Shown here one piece after another: positions 1 through 8,508 of a DNA stretch of 64,000 nucleotides; the stretch's first letter is position 1, and each line of letters starts with the position of its first letter. Both the position numbers and the translations under genes were made by a program. The notes under the pieces are model-generated. The model was not told the DNA's origin. It was given only the letters and a program-made list of their open reading frames with translations, and made no database searches. The DNA is taken from positions 248,001 through 312,000 of the forward strand of contig NZ_PCPZ01000003.1 of assembly GCF_002979865.1 (NCBI RefSeq). Reading direction: 5' to 3'. This stretch comes from Arthrobacter sp. MYb214 (GTDB taxonomy: Bacteria > Actinomycetota > Actinomycetes > Actinomycetales > Micrococcaceae).

Positions 1-158
1 GGCTCCAGCTTGGTATTAGTGCGCGAGACAGCCGGTGAGCAGGCTCACCGACCCAGTTCACCCTTCGTTTGCCTCATATCCACCCTTGGGGCACGCGCCC
101 CGGGCATCCTCAAGGTACCCGCCTTTTGCAGGCGACACCTCGCACAGGAGAACGCACT

Positions 159-1212
159 ATGAACAACAAGCCCCTCTCGGCCGCACTTGCCGCCGCTGTA
201 TTGATCCCGTTGGTCTTGGCGCCGGCAGCCAGCGCCGCTGCTCTGCCAGGAACCGCTGCTTCCGCGCTTCCAGCGGTAACGGCCTAGTCCCCAGAACCGG
301 GTTTCCGCGTACTGCCCTACCTCCAAGCTCCTGCTGCCACGTCGATGACCATCAACTGGATCAGCGAAACCGATGAGCCGGGCACGATAAGCCTCTCGGG
401 ACCGGGACTGGGAAAGTCCGGGAAGCAGAGCAGCGCACCACAGTACCTGGATCTCATGGAATACACCCGGGCCGAACTTGATCAGCAGATCGAGGGCTTG
501 GAACAGGGCTCGTGGTTGAAGTCGAATTCGAACTACAAGCACTCGGTGACCCTCCAGGGCCTGCTGCCCGGAAAGTCCTACAACTACACCGTGACCCAAT
601 CAGGAGAAACCCACAGCGCGGCTTTCAAAACAGCTCCCAAGGGCGGGGCGTGGAAAAACGTGCGCATCATTGCGTTCTCAGATTCTGAAACCGAACCACG
701 CGGACGCACCGAACACCGCGAGTGGGAGCTCTCCCCGGTCAACGGCTACACCGCAGATTCCATCCAGCGTCCGGGCGCGGGGTCCAAATGGGACCAGCAG
801 TTCGGCATGACCACCCGCAACGGCGAACCGACCCTGCGCTACCCGCTGGACCAGTCCACCGCATTCAACGAGAACCTCAAGCACATCGAAGCTGCCGATC
901 CGGACCTGGTCATGATGGCAGGCGATCTCACCCAGGGTTCGGGATACCAGCCGGCGTGGGATGAGTTCTTCGGCCATGTGGCCGGCGAGCATTCGGACTT
1001 GGCCTCCAGCGTTCCGCTGCTTCCAGCTTTGGGCAATTGGGAAACCTATGCGGCGCTGAACGGCGGCTACGGCACGGAAACCGACCTTGACCCCGGTTCA
1101 CATTTTCCCCCAGCAGGATTCGGAATACCAGTTGGAAAAGACCGAGCGACGCGCCTATGACGACGTCGTGAGCTTCGCGGTAGGCAAGGATGGCGTGCCG
1201 CTGGCGAAGTAG
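159..1212 (+). pseudogene. Broken purple acid phosphatase-like metallophosphoesterase
   Basis: An intact 5' end starts at ATG 159 with a good ribosome site (AGGAG) and encodes an export signal (MNNKPLSAALAAAVL... ending ASAA). A TAG at 285-287 interrupts the frame, but coding continues in the same frame through a fibronectin-like region (NWISETDEPG), the phosphoesterase motif FSDSETEPRGR, a GDL motif (MMAGDLTQG) and a GNxE motif (LGNWETY). Near 1105 the frame is lost: a plausible C-terminal tail (QQDSEYQLEKTERR...) resumes in another frame and ends at TAG 1212. The later His-containing motifs of the family are absent, so a middle section seems to be deleted as well. At about 350 codons the gene is well short of what the family needs for a full catalytic domain. 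The domain assignment is firm; the order of the lesions is inferred. Confidence 0.75.
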
Positions 1213-1313
1213 TGCCCACGGCAGCGACGACTTGTCGCCACGGCTGCACGTAGTGGAGTATTGAAGCAGACGGCAAGACGCTGGTCAGAGCATCGTAGAG
1301 AGTAAGGCAGCAG

Positions 1314-1559
1314 ATGAGTGAGCAACGCGTTTTCAAGGCAGTAGTCGGCAAGGAAGGCGGCTGGTGGAACATCTGGGTTCCGGAATTGGACCATGTGACG
1401 TCCACCCGGAAATCACGCAAGATCGCCCTTTACACCCGCTCACTGATCGCTGCGGTTCTGGGGATTGACGAGTCTTCATTCCGCGTGGAACGAGAAGTGG
1501 TCAGCGCCGAGGAATTCGAACGCCGCTACACCGAAGCCGTACGCAAAGCCAACGCCTGA
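1314..1559 (+). CDS. HicB-like small protein, no toxin partner seen
   Basis: This 81-residue protein begins MSEQRVFKAVVGKEGGWWNI. The pattern of a strand with GGWW, then VPELDHV, then a helix with a run of basic residues and LIAAVLGID resembles the HicB antitoxin fold (a partial RNase H-like domain found in antitoxins and in many solitary proteins). No HicA-like mRNA interferase with its catalytic His lies next to it, so a toxin-antitoxin role is not supported here. The last 20 residues are charged and probably helical. It stands alone, downstream of the broken phosphatase gene and before a strong hairpin terminator. Only the fold is suggested; the function is unknown. Confidence 0.6.
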   Translation: MSEQRVFKAVVGKEGGWWNIWVPELDHVTSTRKSRKIALYTRSLIAAVLGIDESSFRVEREVVSAEEFERRYTEAVRKANA

Positions 1560-1568
1560 GTTCGTATT

Positions 1569-1608
1569 GGCCGCCGTTTACCCCCACCCGGGCAAACGGC
1601 GGCCTTTT
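1569..1608 (+). terminator. Rho-independent terminator after the HicB-like gene
   Basis: GGCCGCCGTTT at 1569-1579 pairs perfectly with AAACGGCGGCC at 1594-1604, with a 14-base loop, and TTTT follows. It sits 9 bases after the stop of the HicB-like gene and just before the stop of the convergent AhpD-like gene. Confidence 0.85.
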
Positions 1609-1609
1609 G

Positions 1610-2110
1610 CTATTTGTCCGCCTTTTCCAGTTCGCGTTCCTTGACCGGGTGGCGCGAAAGGATGGAAATCCTGTTGAAGGCATTCATGGCGACGGCGATC
1701 CATTGGATGGCTGCCACTTGCTCATCGCTGAGCACCAGCCGGGCCGAAGCCACCGCTGCTATGCGCTCATCGGGATTAGGCAGGTCCGTGGCGGCTTCTG
1801 CGATGGCCAACGCTGCGCATTCTTCTTCGCTAAACAGGCCGCCGCATTCATCCCAAGTGCTCAGCAGGTTGATGCGTTGCAGACTCTCCCCTGCGTCCAG
1901 TGCCTTGCGGGCGTGAAGGTCCAAGCAGTAGGCACACCCATTGATCTGCGAGACGCGCAGGTTGATCAGCTCGGCGGTGCGGTCGCTGATTCCGGCTGCG
2001 CGGTAGGACTTGGCGACATCTTTGGAAAATCTGCCAATCGAGTTCCATAGCTCTGGATTGGTCTTATCAAGGAAAAGCGGGTCTGAAACGGCCATATCAG
2101 AACCATACAT
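1610..2110 (-). CDS. Carboxymuconolactone decarboxylase / AhpD-like family protein
   Basis: The protein carries the family hallmark CAYCLDLHA (Cys-x2-Cys-x3-His) after the helix ELINLRVSQINGC. In AhpD-like proteins this redox-active pair reduces peroxides, often as part of an alkylhydroperoxidase relay; many paralogues have unknown substrates. An ORF extends to 2131, but the ATG at 2110 (MYGSDMAVSDP) is preferred because GGAGG lies 11 bases upstream; a further ATG at 2095 has no ribosome site. Length (166 residues) fits the single-domain family. It lies just upstream, on the same strand, of nothing obvious, and downstream of rlmN but separated from it by a hairpin, so it is probably monocistronic. 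Confidence 0.85.
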   Translation of the reverse strand: MYGSDMAVSDPLFLDKTNPELWNSIGRFSKDVAKSYRAAGISDRTAELINLRVSQINGCAYCLDLHARKALDAGESLQRINLLSTWDECGGLFSEEECAALAIAEAATDLPNPDERIAAVASARLVLSDEQVAAIQWIAVAMNAFNRISILSRHPVKERELEKADK

Positions 2111-2150
2111 GCAGTCGTAGACCTCCTGCACGAAGAGGGGTCGTTAACGC

Positions 2151-2184
2151 ACCGTGGAGACCAGCGAAAGCTGGTCTCCACGGT
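2151..2184 (-). terminator. Strong hairpin terminator after rlmN
   Basis: A perfect 15-base-pair stem (2151-2165 with 2170-2184) closes a four-base loop. It lies immediately beyond the rlmN stop codon. There is no long T run, so termination strength is inferred from the stem. Confidence 0.7.
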
Positions 2185-2189
2185 AAATG

Positions 2190-3488
2190 CTACTTGTCGC
2201 CGTCGGCTGCGAGCTGGCCGCAGGCGCCGTCGATTTCCTTGCCTCGGGTATCGCGCAGCGTGGTTGGCACGCCGAGCTCATCGAGGCGGCGAACGAACTT
2301 GGATGTGATATCCGGTTCGCTGCGGGTCCAAATGGAGCCCGGCACCGGGTTCAGCGGAATCGGGTTCACGTGCACCCAGCCGCGGCCGCGCGCGTTCAGC
2401 TTCTTGGCCAGCATTTCTGCACGCCATTCGTGGTCGTTCATGTCCTTGATCAGCGCGTACTCGATGGAGACGCGGCGACCGGTCTTCACGTAGTAGTCGT
2501 ACGCGGCATCCAGTGCCTCGTCGACCTTCCAGCGCGAGTTGACCGGGATCAGCTCGTCGCGCAGCTCGTCATCCGGCGCATGCAGCGACAGCGCGAAGGT
2601 GACCTGGACATTCTCCTCGGTCAGCTTGCGGATCGCCGGAACCAGGCCAACGGTGGAGACGGTGATGCCGCGGGCGGCCATGCCCAAGCCCTCAGGGGCA
2701 TCGGCGACCATGCGGTGCACGGCGTTCATCACGCGCTTGTAGTTGGCCAGCGGCTCGCCCATGCCCATGAACACGATGTTGCCCACGCGCTCCTCGGGGT
2801 GCTGGCGTCCGCCCAGTCCGCCTTCGGCGATCACGCGGTTGGCCTGGACGATCTGGTCCAGGATTTCAGCGGTGGACATGTTGCGGGTCAAGCCCGCCTG
2901 GCCGGTGGCGCAGAACGGGCAGTTCATGCCACAGCCGCACTGCGAGGAAATGCACAGGGTGATGCGGCCCGGATAGCGCATCAGCACGGACTCGACCAGC
3001 GAGCCGTCGAACAGGCGCCAGAGGAACTTGATGGTCTTGCCATCATCGGTTTCCAGGCGCTTGACCTCGGTGAGCAGCTTCGGGAACATGGCCTCGGCCA
3101 GTTCCGCACGGCGCTCCTTGGGAAGATCGCTCATCTTCTCCGGGTCGGTGGTGTAGTGCTGGAAGTAGTGCACTGAGAGCTGCTTGGCGCGGAAGGCCGG
3201 CAGTCCCAGTTCCTTCAGCTTGGCCTGGCGCTCGGCCAGGGACAGGTCAGCCAGGTGCGTTGGCGGCTGGGAGACACGGCGCTTGGTGGCGAACTGCAGC
3301 TCTGGACGACCATCGGCACCCATCTCCTGCTTCCAGCCTTCGGCGGTTGGAACGACCTGGGCGCGGCCTTCGGCTTCGGCTCGGGACTTGGAGATGCGCA
3401 TCTGCTGGGCGCGCTGGGCCGCGGCCTGCTCATTGCGCAGTGCCTTGCGTTCTTCGGCGGAAAGTGGGGTGGAATCGATGGAAGTCAT
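2190..3488 (-). CDS. rlmN: 23S rRNA (adenine-2503-C2)-methyltransferase RlmN
   Basis: This radical-SAM enzyme methylates C2 of A2503 in 23S rRNA (and A37 of some tRNAs in other bacteria), which tunes the peptidyl transferase centre and exit tunnel. The 4Fe-4S cluster motif is visible as Cys186-x3-Cys190-x2-Cys193. Two mechanistic cysteines are present: Cys179 in TLCISSQ and Cys423 near the C-terminus in DGACGQL, matching the methyl-carrying and resolving Cys pair of the E. coli enzyme. The GxxxGMGEP motif ([12 protein letters not shown]) supports the call. The first 75 residues form a charged, Ala/Arg-rich extension seen in actinobacterial homologues. The ATG at 3488 has only a weak ribosome site. 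Confidence 0.97.
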   Translation of the reverse strand: MTSIDSTPLSAEERKALRNEQAAAQRAQQMRISKSRAEAEGRAQVVPTAEGWKQEMGADGRPELQFATKRRVSQPPTHLADLSLAERQAKLKELGLPAFRAKQLSVHYFQHYTTDPEKMSDLPKERRAELAEAMFPKLLTEVKRLETDDGKTIKFLWRLFDGSLVESVLMRYPGRITLCISSQCGCGMNCPFCATGQAGLTRNMSTAEILDQIVQANRVIAEGGLGGRQHPEERVGNIVFMGMGEPLANYKRVMNAVHRMVADAPEGLGMAARGITVSTVGLVPAIRKLTEENVQVTFALSLHAPDDELRDELIPVNSRWKVDEALDAAYDYYVKTGRRVSIEYALIKDMNDHEWRAEMLAKKLNARGRGWVHVNPIPLNPVPGSIWTRSEPDITSKFVRRLDELGVPTTLRDTRGKEIDGACGQLAADGDK

Positions 3489-3542
3489 TGCTACCTATTG
3501 TTTCATGTATCCGCGAGTATTTGGCGGTGAGTTTGGGCACGC

Positions 3543-3585
3543 AAAAACAGTGCCGCACCGCCAATCTACCGGCGGCGCGGCACTG
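3543..3585 (-). terminator. Rho-independent terminator closing the polyketide operon
   Basis: A 15-bp stem with a single A/C mismatch (3548-3562 with 3571-3585, loop of 8) is followed, on the minus strand, by five T residues (A run at 3543-3547). It lies 15 bases beyond the stop of the last gene of the 3600-6913 cluster. Confidence 0.9.
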
Positions 3586-3599
3586 CTGCATTCGGGTGT

Positions 3600-3920
3600 T
3601 CAGTACTTGACGGATTCCTTCAGGTGGCCGAGGTTGCCCACGGCACCGGCAAGGTCCATGTCTCCCAGATGCCCGCTGGTGGCAGAGGCCGGTCGGTCTT
3701 TGCTCCAGTGCCGGAATCCATCCTGATGCTCGTAGGTGACCACCGCATCACCGGTGCCGGCCATGACCGCCTCCAGCTGGAAGGTCTCGCCCCAGATGGA
3801 CTCGCCGTGGTCGGTTTCACCCAGGTAAGCCCTGACTTCTCCGCTGACCGAGCCGTTGGCGAGCTGCTTGTCGATGTGCACTTCCTGCGCCGTTGGGCGC
3901 CATCCGGATAGATGCTCCAT
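3600..3920 (-). CDS. Small protein of unknown function, last gene of the polyketide cluster
   Basis: About 106 residues beginning MEHLSGWRPTAQEVHIDKQL. I do not recognise a family. It is soluble, acidic to neutral, with no signal peptide or membrane segment; it is rich in Gly, His and Trp (GETDHGESIWGETFQLEAVM, EHQDGFRHWSKD) and looks like a small beta-rich domain. A TTG start at 3926 would add two residues; neither start has a clear ribosome site. It follows the FAD hydroxylase gene by 32 bases on the same strand and precedes the terminator at 3543-3585, so it may be co-transcribed with the polyketide genes, but nothing shows a role in the pathway. Confidence 0.55.
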   Translation of the reverse strand: MEHLSGWRPTAQEVHIDKQLANGSVSGEVRAYLGETDHGESIWGETFQLEAVMAGTGDAVVTYEHQDGFRHWSKDRPASATSGHLGDMDLAGAVGNLGHLKESVKY

Positions 3921-3952
3921 TCGCAATCAGTCTTCGAAACGTTGCCATTTCG

Positions 3953-5086
3953 TCATGCGACGGGAACCGAACGCTGTCCGGGACCGGTCATCGTGAAGTC
4001 GCGCGCCACCTTCTCATGCAGCCAGGCACTGGAGGCCAGCCGGGAAAACGCCGAATCCCGCAAAGGGACGGCCCAGCGCGGCAGTGCACGGCCCAGCAGC
4101 ATGTTCGCCTGCGCACGCCGGGCCGCACTGCGGGCGGCCCCGAGCCGCAGGTCGTCCAAGGCTTCAAGGGGTGCCCTGGCGGCAATGAGCTGCACCACCG
4201 CCTGCGCATCAGCCAGCCCCAAGCTCAGCCCCTGCCCACCGATCGGGCTGATCTGGTGGGCCGCATCGCCCAGCAGCACCACGCGCCCATGGACCATCGA
4301 GGGCACCATCCGGGTGGCAGTGCCGAAATTGCTGGTCATCGTGCAGGCCTCGGCGTCAAGAAGGTATCCGGTGCGGTCCAAGATGGTCTCGGCCAGCATG
4401 CCCGGCGAATCATCGACCTGCGTTTGCTCGATGCGCACCACCCAGCGCCGCCGCGCAGCGGGCAGCGGGAAGGATTCGACAATCCCCTGCTGATGCAGGA
4501 AAAGCGCGGCAGTGTGCGCCAGCCCAGTGGTCTCCGGGAAGTCCCCCATCAGGTAGCGGTCCCGATGGTCCCTTCCGGCAAAGCCCACGCCGAGATCCCT
4601 GCGGACCGCGGAACGGACCCCGTCGGCTCCGGCCAGCCGCAGGGCCCGGTGAACCACGCCGCCAGCGGCAAATTCCACGGCTTGCTCCGATTGCCCAAGT
4701 ACCTGCTCGAAAGCGCACTCCATCATCAATGACCCCGGTGCCAGCTGCTCCAAGCGCTCGCGCAGCAATTGCTCGGTGTCCTGCTGCGGCAAGGACAGCA
4801 CATAGGGATACTGGCCGCCAATAGTGGAGAAATCCATCGAAGCGATACTCCGCCCGCGCGAGATCCCCAGTCCGCCGCGGATCTGCACGCCGCCGCGCTG
4901 CACCGCCGGTCCCACGCCGAGCCGCGCCAGGACCTCTTGCGCTGGAGGATGCAGGCCGATGGCGCGCGAGTGGGCTACCGGTGCGCCGCGCTGCTCGAAA
5001 ACCCGAACGGCATGCCCGCTTTGGGCGAGCTCTATGGCCAGCGCCAGGCCCACCGGCCCGGCGCCGATGATCGCGGCGTCATCCAT
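3953..5086 (-). CDS. FAD-dependent aromatic hydroxylase of the type III polyketide cluster
   Basis: A class A flavoprotein monooxygenase of 377 residues. The Rossmann dinucleotide motif GAGPVGLALAIELA is at residues 9-22, the DG-type motif AGADGVRSAVRRDLG in the middle, and the ribityl-binding GD motif LLGDAAHQISPIGGQG near 270-285. These enzymes use NAD(P)H and O2 to hydroxylate phenols. The ATG overlaps the end of the methyltransferase gene by 8 bases, so the two are translationally coupled. In Streptomyces srsABC a type III synthase, a methyltransferase and a flavoprotein hydroxylase make methylated phenolic lipids or quinones; the same trio here suggests oxidation of a polyketide-derived phenol to a hydroquinone or quinone. 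The exact substrate is unknown. Confidence 0.85.
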   Translation of the reverse strand: MDDAAIIGAGPVGLALAIELAQSGHAVRVFEQRGAPVAHSRAIGLHPPAQEVLARLGVGPAVQRGGVQIRGGLGISRGRSIASMDFSTIGGQYPYVLSLPQQDTEQLLRERLEQLAPGSLMMECAFEQVLGQSEQAVEFAAGGVVHRALRLAGADGVRSAVRRDLGVGFAGRDHRDRYLMGDFPETTGLAHTAALFLHQQGIVESFPLPAARRRWVVRIEQTQVDDSPGMLAETILDRTGYLLDAEACTMTSNFGTATRMVPSMVHGRVVLLGDAAHQISPIGGQGLSLGLADAQAVVQLIAARAPLEALDDLRLGAARSAARRAQANMLLGRALPRWAVPLRDSAFSRLASSAWLHEKVARDFTMTGPGQRSVPVA

Positions 5087-5807
5087 GGCCGCCAGCTTCC
5101 CAGAGCAGCAGGTTGCGGTAGGGCCGCTGCGTGCGCACCTCCCAACCAGGGCGGAGCAATGGCCCCAGTTCCCCCGGCACGAAGCTGCGCCGAATGGAGG
5201 TCAGGCCATCGCGCCGGATCAGCGAACTGCCTGCCAGCGGCAGGGTCGCCAGCCCGAACAGGCCCAGCGCCACCGGGGAACGCCGGATATCGCTGTGCAA
5301 CCCGATCCCGGTGCACAATTGCTCGGTCTCGTCCTGCAACTGGCGCAGCTGGTCCGTACCCAGATGGTGCAGCAGGTGGTTGGAGAGCACCAGGTCGAAC
5401 TGCTCGCCGTCGGCCGCTAGCCGGGTGCTGGTCGTTTCCCGGAATTCCAGCACCCCGCGCGGCAGCTTGCAGCGTTGCAGCGCTTGCCGGGCGTAGGAGA
5501 TGGCCCGGGGATCCGGGTCGATACCGCACACTGCCACCTCGAACCCGTCGGCGAGCGCCCAGCGCGCCAGATTCGCCGCAATGTCTCCTCCCCCGCAGCC
5601 CACGTCCAGTATCCTGGCCCGGACCCGGCGCGCCAGCAACGGGCGGATGCACTGCACGTAATTGCCCCGCCAGCCGGCTACTATCCGGTTCACCAGAGGG
5701 AACTGGGCGTAGGTGCGGCGCAGCAGCACCGGGTCGCAATCCGGGCGGTCCATTTCCTCGATGGCTTCCGCTGCCCGCGCCAGCCGGAGCATTATCCTTG
5801 CCGGCAT
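5079..5807 (-). CDS. Class I SAM-dependent methyltransferase of the polyketide cluster
   Basis: A 242-residue methyltransferase. The SAM-binding motif ILDVGCGGGDIAANLARWAL lies at about residues 66-85, followed by an acidic residue in CGIDPDPRA and the motif FDLVLSNHLLHHL. The fold is that of the UbiG/UbiE-like class I family, not the membrane isoprenylcysteine-methyltransferase type used in Streptomyces srsB, although it has the same place in the gene order. It overlaps the synthase gene by 16 bases upstream and the hydroxylase gene by 8 bases downstream. Probable role: O- or C-methylation of the phenolic product of the synthase, before or after hydroxylation. The substrate is inferred from the neighbours only. 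Confidence 0.85.
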   Translation of the reverse strand: MPARIMLRLARAAEAIEEMDRPDCDPVLLRRTYAQFPLVNRIVAGWRGNYVQCIRPLLARRVRARILDVGCGGGDIAANLARWALADGFEVAVCGIDPDPRAISYARQALQRCKLPRGVLEFRETTSTRLAADGEQFDLVLSNHLLHHLGTDQLRQLQDETEQLCTGIGLHSDIRRSPVALGLFGLATLPLAGSSLIRRDGLTSIRRSFVPGELGPLLRPGWEVRTQRPYRNLLLWEAGGHG

Positions 5808-6913
5808 ATGGTGAACAGCCCGGATTCCACGGTCAGCCCCGGACCGAATGCCATGGAGCAGACCCTTTCGCCCTGGTCCGCAGCGGCCGCTTCCAGGATT
5901 TCCTTGAGCACGAATAGCACCGTGGCGCTGGACATGTTCCCGTAGCGATCCAGGATCGCGCGGGCTGGCACCAGCTGCTGGTCATCCAGGCCCAGCCGGT
6001 TTTGCACCCGGTCCAGGATGGCCCGGCCCCCGGGGTGCAGACCCCAATGCTGGATCCGGTCCACAGAGAGTTCCGGGTCGGCGTCCTTGGCCAAGAGCGG
6101 CTGCAGCGCCCCGGTGATGTGCTCGTCGATGATGTGCGGAACGTAGGTGCCCAGCACCATCTCGAATCCATGGTCGCCGATATTCCAGGCCATGGCCTCC
6201 TCGCCCACCGGGGTGAGCACGGTTTCGAAGCCGTCCATTTGCAGCAGCCCGCTGCCCTGCGCCGAGACGATCACCGCCGCGGCCCCGTCGGCGAAGATGG
6301 CCGAACCCATGATGGTGTCCGGGTCATTGGAGCTGTGCACATGCAACGTGCACAGCTCGGCGCAGACCACCAGCACGGTGGCTTGAGGATCGGCCAGGCA
6401 GAAGTCGCGGGCCGCGCGCAGGGCGGGGAACGCCGCGTAGCATCCCATGAAACCAAGGTGGTGGCGCACGGTGCTCGGTGCCAGCCCCAGCGCCCGCACG
6501 ATCTGGTAGTCCGGGCCCGGGTTGTAGAACCCGGTGCAGGAGACGGTTATGACGTGGGTGATATCTTCCGGGGCAAGGTCCGGGCAGGCGTCGAGGGCCT
6601 TTTTCGCGGCGTTCGTGAACAGCGCGCTGGCCTGCTTCGCATAGATGCCGTTGCGTTCGGCGGTGCTCGGGGAGAGCAACCGGCCTTCAACCCGGTCGTA
6701 GAACAGCGGAGTTTCGGGTTCGGGCAGGGAGAGGTCGAATTCATCGACGCAGCTGTACCTGGTGCTGATCGCGGCGGAGTTGAACGAGGTGGCGATGAGC
6801 CGTTCACCCAGCCGGCTCAGGTTCGGCTGGCTGGCGAAGACATCGCGGATCTCTTCCTGGGCCAGGGTCGTCGCGGGAACTGCGGTTTGAATCGTGCGGA
6901 TCTTCACTGACAT
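5792..6913 (-). CDS. Type III polyketide synthase (chalcone/stilbene synthase family)
   Basis: A 373-residue ketosynthase-like enzyme with the whole catalytic triad: Cys158 in LGFMGCYAAFPAL, His293 in WGLHPGGRA and Asn326 in RYGNMSSAT. Such enzymes extend an acyl-CoA starter with malonyl-CoA and cyclise the chain to resorcinols, pyrones or tetrahydroxynaphthalene without an acyl carrier protein. The length is normal. It is the first gene of a tight minus-strand operon with a methyltransferase (16-base overlap) and an FAD hydroxylase, an arrangement known for phenolic lipid pathways. An alkylresorcinol-type or small aromatic product cannot be told apart from sequence alone. No ribosome site is clear before ATG 6913. 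Confidence 0.95.
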   Translation of the reverse strand: MSVKIRTIQTAVPATTLAQEEIRDVFASQPNLSRLGERLIATSFNSAAISTRYSCVDEFDLSLPEPETPLFYDRVEGRLLSPSTAERNGIYAKQASALFTNAAKKALDACPDLAPEDITHVITVSCTGFYNPGPDYQIVRALGLAPSTVRHHLGFMGCYAAFPALRAARDFCLADPQATVLVVCAELCTLHVHSSNDPDTIMGSAIFADGAAAVIVSAQGSGLLQMDGFETVLTPVGEEAMAWNIGDHGFEMVLGTYVPHIIDEHITGALQPLLAKDADPELSVDRIQHWGLHPGGRAILDRVQNRLGLDDQQLVPARAILDRYGNMSSATVLFVLKEILEAAAADQGERVCSMAFGPGLTVESGLFTICRQG

Positions 6914-7080
6914 GACCCGAGCCTAGGACCGACGCGGCGGAAGGTAAACAGTTTTGGCGAATTACCAGCAATAGCCCGGGTATTCTGTTCCGCCGTGCGC
7001 GTGGATTATCTATCCCCTGCGAAGAATATGATTATTGTTATTAACATCAGATTCAATCGATCACGCATGAAGAGGTCAGC

Positions 7081-7746
7081 TTGGCAAAGGCATCAGTTCA
7101 TTCCCTGGAGGGTATCCGCCGAACCATCCTTGATGGCTTCTGGTCCCCCGGCGACCGCCTTCAGCCGACCACTTTGGCAGAACAGTTCGAGACCAGCACC
7201 ACCGTGATCCGCGAATCGCTGACACGGCTAGCGGGGGAAAACCTGGTGGTCATCCGCCCAAACCGCGGCTTCTTCGTGCCGGATCTGAACCTGCGCGAAC
7301 TGGCGGATATCACCGAACTGCGGTGTTCCACCGAGGCACTGGCCGCCCGCTTGGCGGTGGAGCGCGGAGATGTCGCGTGGGAATCGAACTTGATCGCAGC
7401 CCACCACAAGCTTTCGCGCACCCCGCGGCGTTTGCCGGAGGAACCTGGCACCGTCAACCCCGCATGGTCCGAGGCGCACCGCGAATTCCACCATGCATTG
7501 CTGGTACCGTGCGATTGCCAGCCGATGCTCAAGCTCTCTGCCGACCTTTCGAACTTCACCGAGCTGTACCGCCGCTGGGCTGCCCCGTCGAAGGCCGCAG
7601 GCAAGCGCAACGTTGAGAAGGAGCACCAGGAAATCCTGGATGCCGCCTTGGATCGTAATGCAGCCCTGCTCGGCGAGCTGCTCAATAGCCATTACCGCTC
7701 CACTATCCAGGTGGTCATGGATGCGGGATTGAGCACCCTGCGCTGA
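7081..7746 (+). CDS. GntR-family transcriptional regulator (FCD type)
   Basis: The start is TTG at 7081, supported by AGAGG five bases upstream. The N-terminal winged helix-turn-helix reads GIRRTILDGFWSPGDRLQPT and then TSTTVIRESLTRLAGENLVVIRPNRGFFV; a C-terminal all-helical FCD effector domain follows, with AHREFHHALLVPC and the metal-ligand-like EHQEILDAALDR. It lies divergently from the type III polyketide synthase across 167 bases of AT-rich DNA, so it could control that cluster, but the gene on its other side is convergent and no operator was identified. The ligand is unknown. Confidence 0.88.
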   Translation: MAKASVHSLEGIRRTILDGFWSPGDRLQPTTLAEQFETSTTVIRESLTRLAGENLVVIRPNRGFFVPDLNLRELADITELRCSTEALAARLAVERGDVAWESNLIAAHHKLSRTPRRLPEEPGTVNPAWSEAHREFHHALLVPCDCQPMLKLSADLSNFTELYRRWAAPSKAAGKRNVEKEHQEILDAALDRNAALLGELLNSHYRSTIQVVMDAGLSTLR

Positions 7747-7785
7747 ATCATCGCGCAGTAGTCTTTCCTTGCGGGCGCCGTCCAG

Positions 7786-8448
7786 CTATTTCTTTCCGGG
7801 CGCGGGCGGAATGACGCGCTGGGTAACGATGGCGGCGTTCATCGCTGCCACTGCCCGTTGCGCTGAATCGGCTGCCGGTGAATCCTGTGCGAGTTCCGCA
7901 ATCCGGGACTGCGCTTGGCTTCCCGACATGGGTGCCAGCTCGTCTTCCAGCACATGGTTCACCAGGCCTATCGCCTGCAAGATCGCGAGCACGGTGGTAT
8001 CGCTGGTTCCCGGGATCTTCTGTCCGTGCAGGGCGCCTTGTAAATCGGTCCGGATCTGGCGCTGGATCTGCTGGTTGATGAGGCGGACCCGTTGCTTGCC
8101 CAAGCCCAGCAGTGTGCGTTCGCCGTATTCGATAATCCCGGCCTTGGCCAAGGAATCGGTCAGCGAGCGGGCATCGCACAAGGAATTGATCTTCACCGCT
8201 TCGTCGAGGCTCAGATTGCCTCTCTTTTCCAGCTTTTCCAAAGGCGCGGCGAGAACTGGATCCGGGCAGGGGCCGGCACCGATGAGGTGGATCTGCCGAT
8301 GCTGATCCTCGCTCAACGCCACACGCCCAGCGATCATCAAGTCGGTGATGATGGCAGCATTCATGCCGTATCCCGTAGCTGATACAACTGTCTCCGGCTT
8401 TTCGGAGTCATCGGCCATTAGCAAGTAGAGCTTTTCCGCAATCAACAT
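7786..8448 (-). CDS. GPP34 (Golgi phosphoprotein 3-like) family protein
   Basis: The 220-residue sequence starts MLIAEKLYLLMADDSEK and has the GPP34 pattern: an N-terminal LLIAEdLLLL-like helix, then AAIITDLMIAGRVALSED, ADP/LxAGII-type repeats and the R/K-rich middle. In eukaryotes this fold (GOLPH3/Vps74) binds PtdIns4P; in actinobacteria the function is not established. There is no signal peptide or clear membrane segment. It is convergent with the GntR gene at 7081-7746 and lies downstream of a multi-pass membrane protein gene on the same strand (gap 60 bases). Confidence 0.85.
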   Translation of the reverse strand: MLIAEKLYLLMADDSEKPETVVSATGYGMNAAIITDLMIAGRVALSEDQHRQIHLIGAGPCPDPVLAAPLEKLEKRGNLSLDEAVKINSLCDARSLTDSLAKAGIIEYGERTLLGLGKQRVRLINQQIQRQIRTDLQGALHGQKIPGTSDTTVLAILQAIGLVNHVLEDELAPMSGSQAQSRIAELAQDSPAADSAQRAVAAMNAAIVTQRVIPPAPGKK

Positions 8449-8508
8449 ATTTTCAGGCTACCGGCCCGCAGAGGCGAAATGCTTCAGCCTTCCGACGGAT
8501 ATTCAAGT

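Noticed and set aside
2187-3176. A 329-codon open frame on the plus strand
   Set aside because: Antisense to rlmN, whose radical-SAM and catalytic motifs are all present on the minus strand; no motif or ribosome site supports the plus frame.
4769-5917. A 382-codon plus-strand frame
   Set aside because: Antisense to the overlapping methyltransferase and hydroxylase genes; high-GC shadow without any domain.
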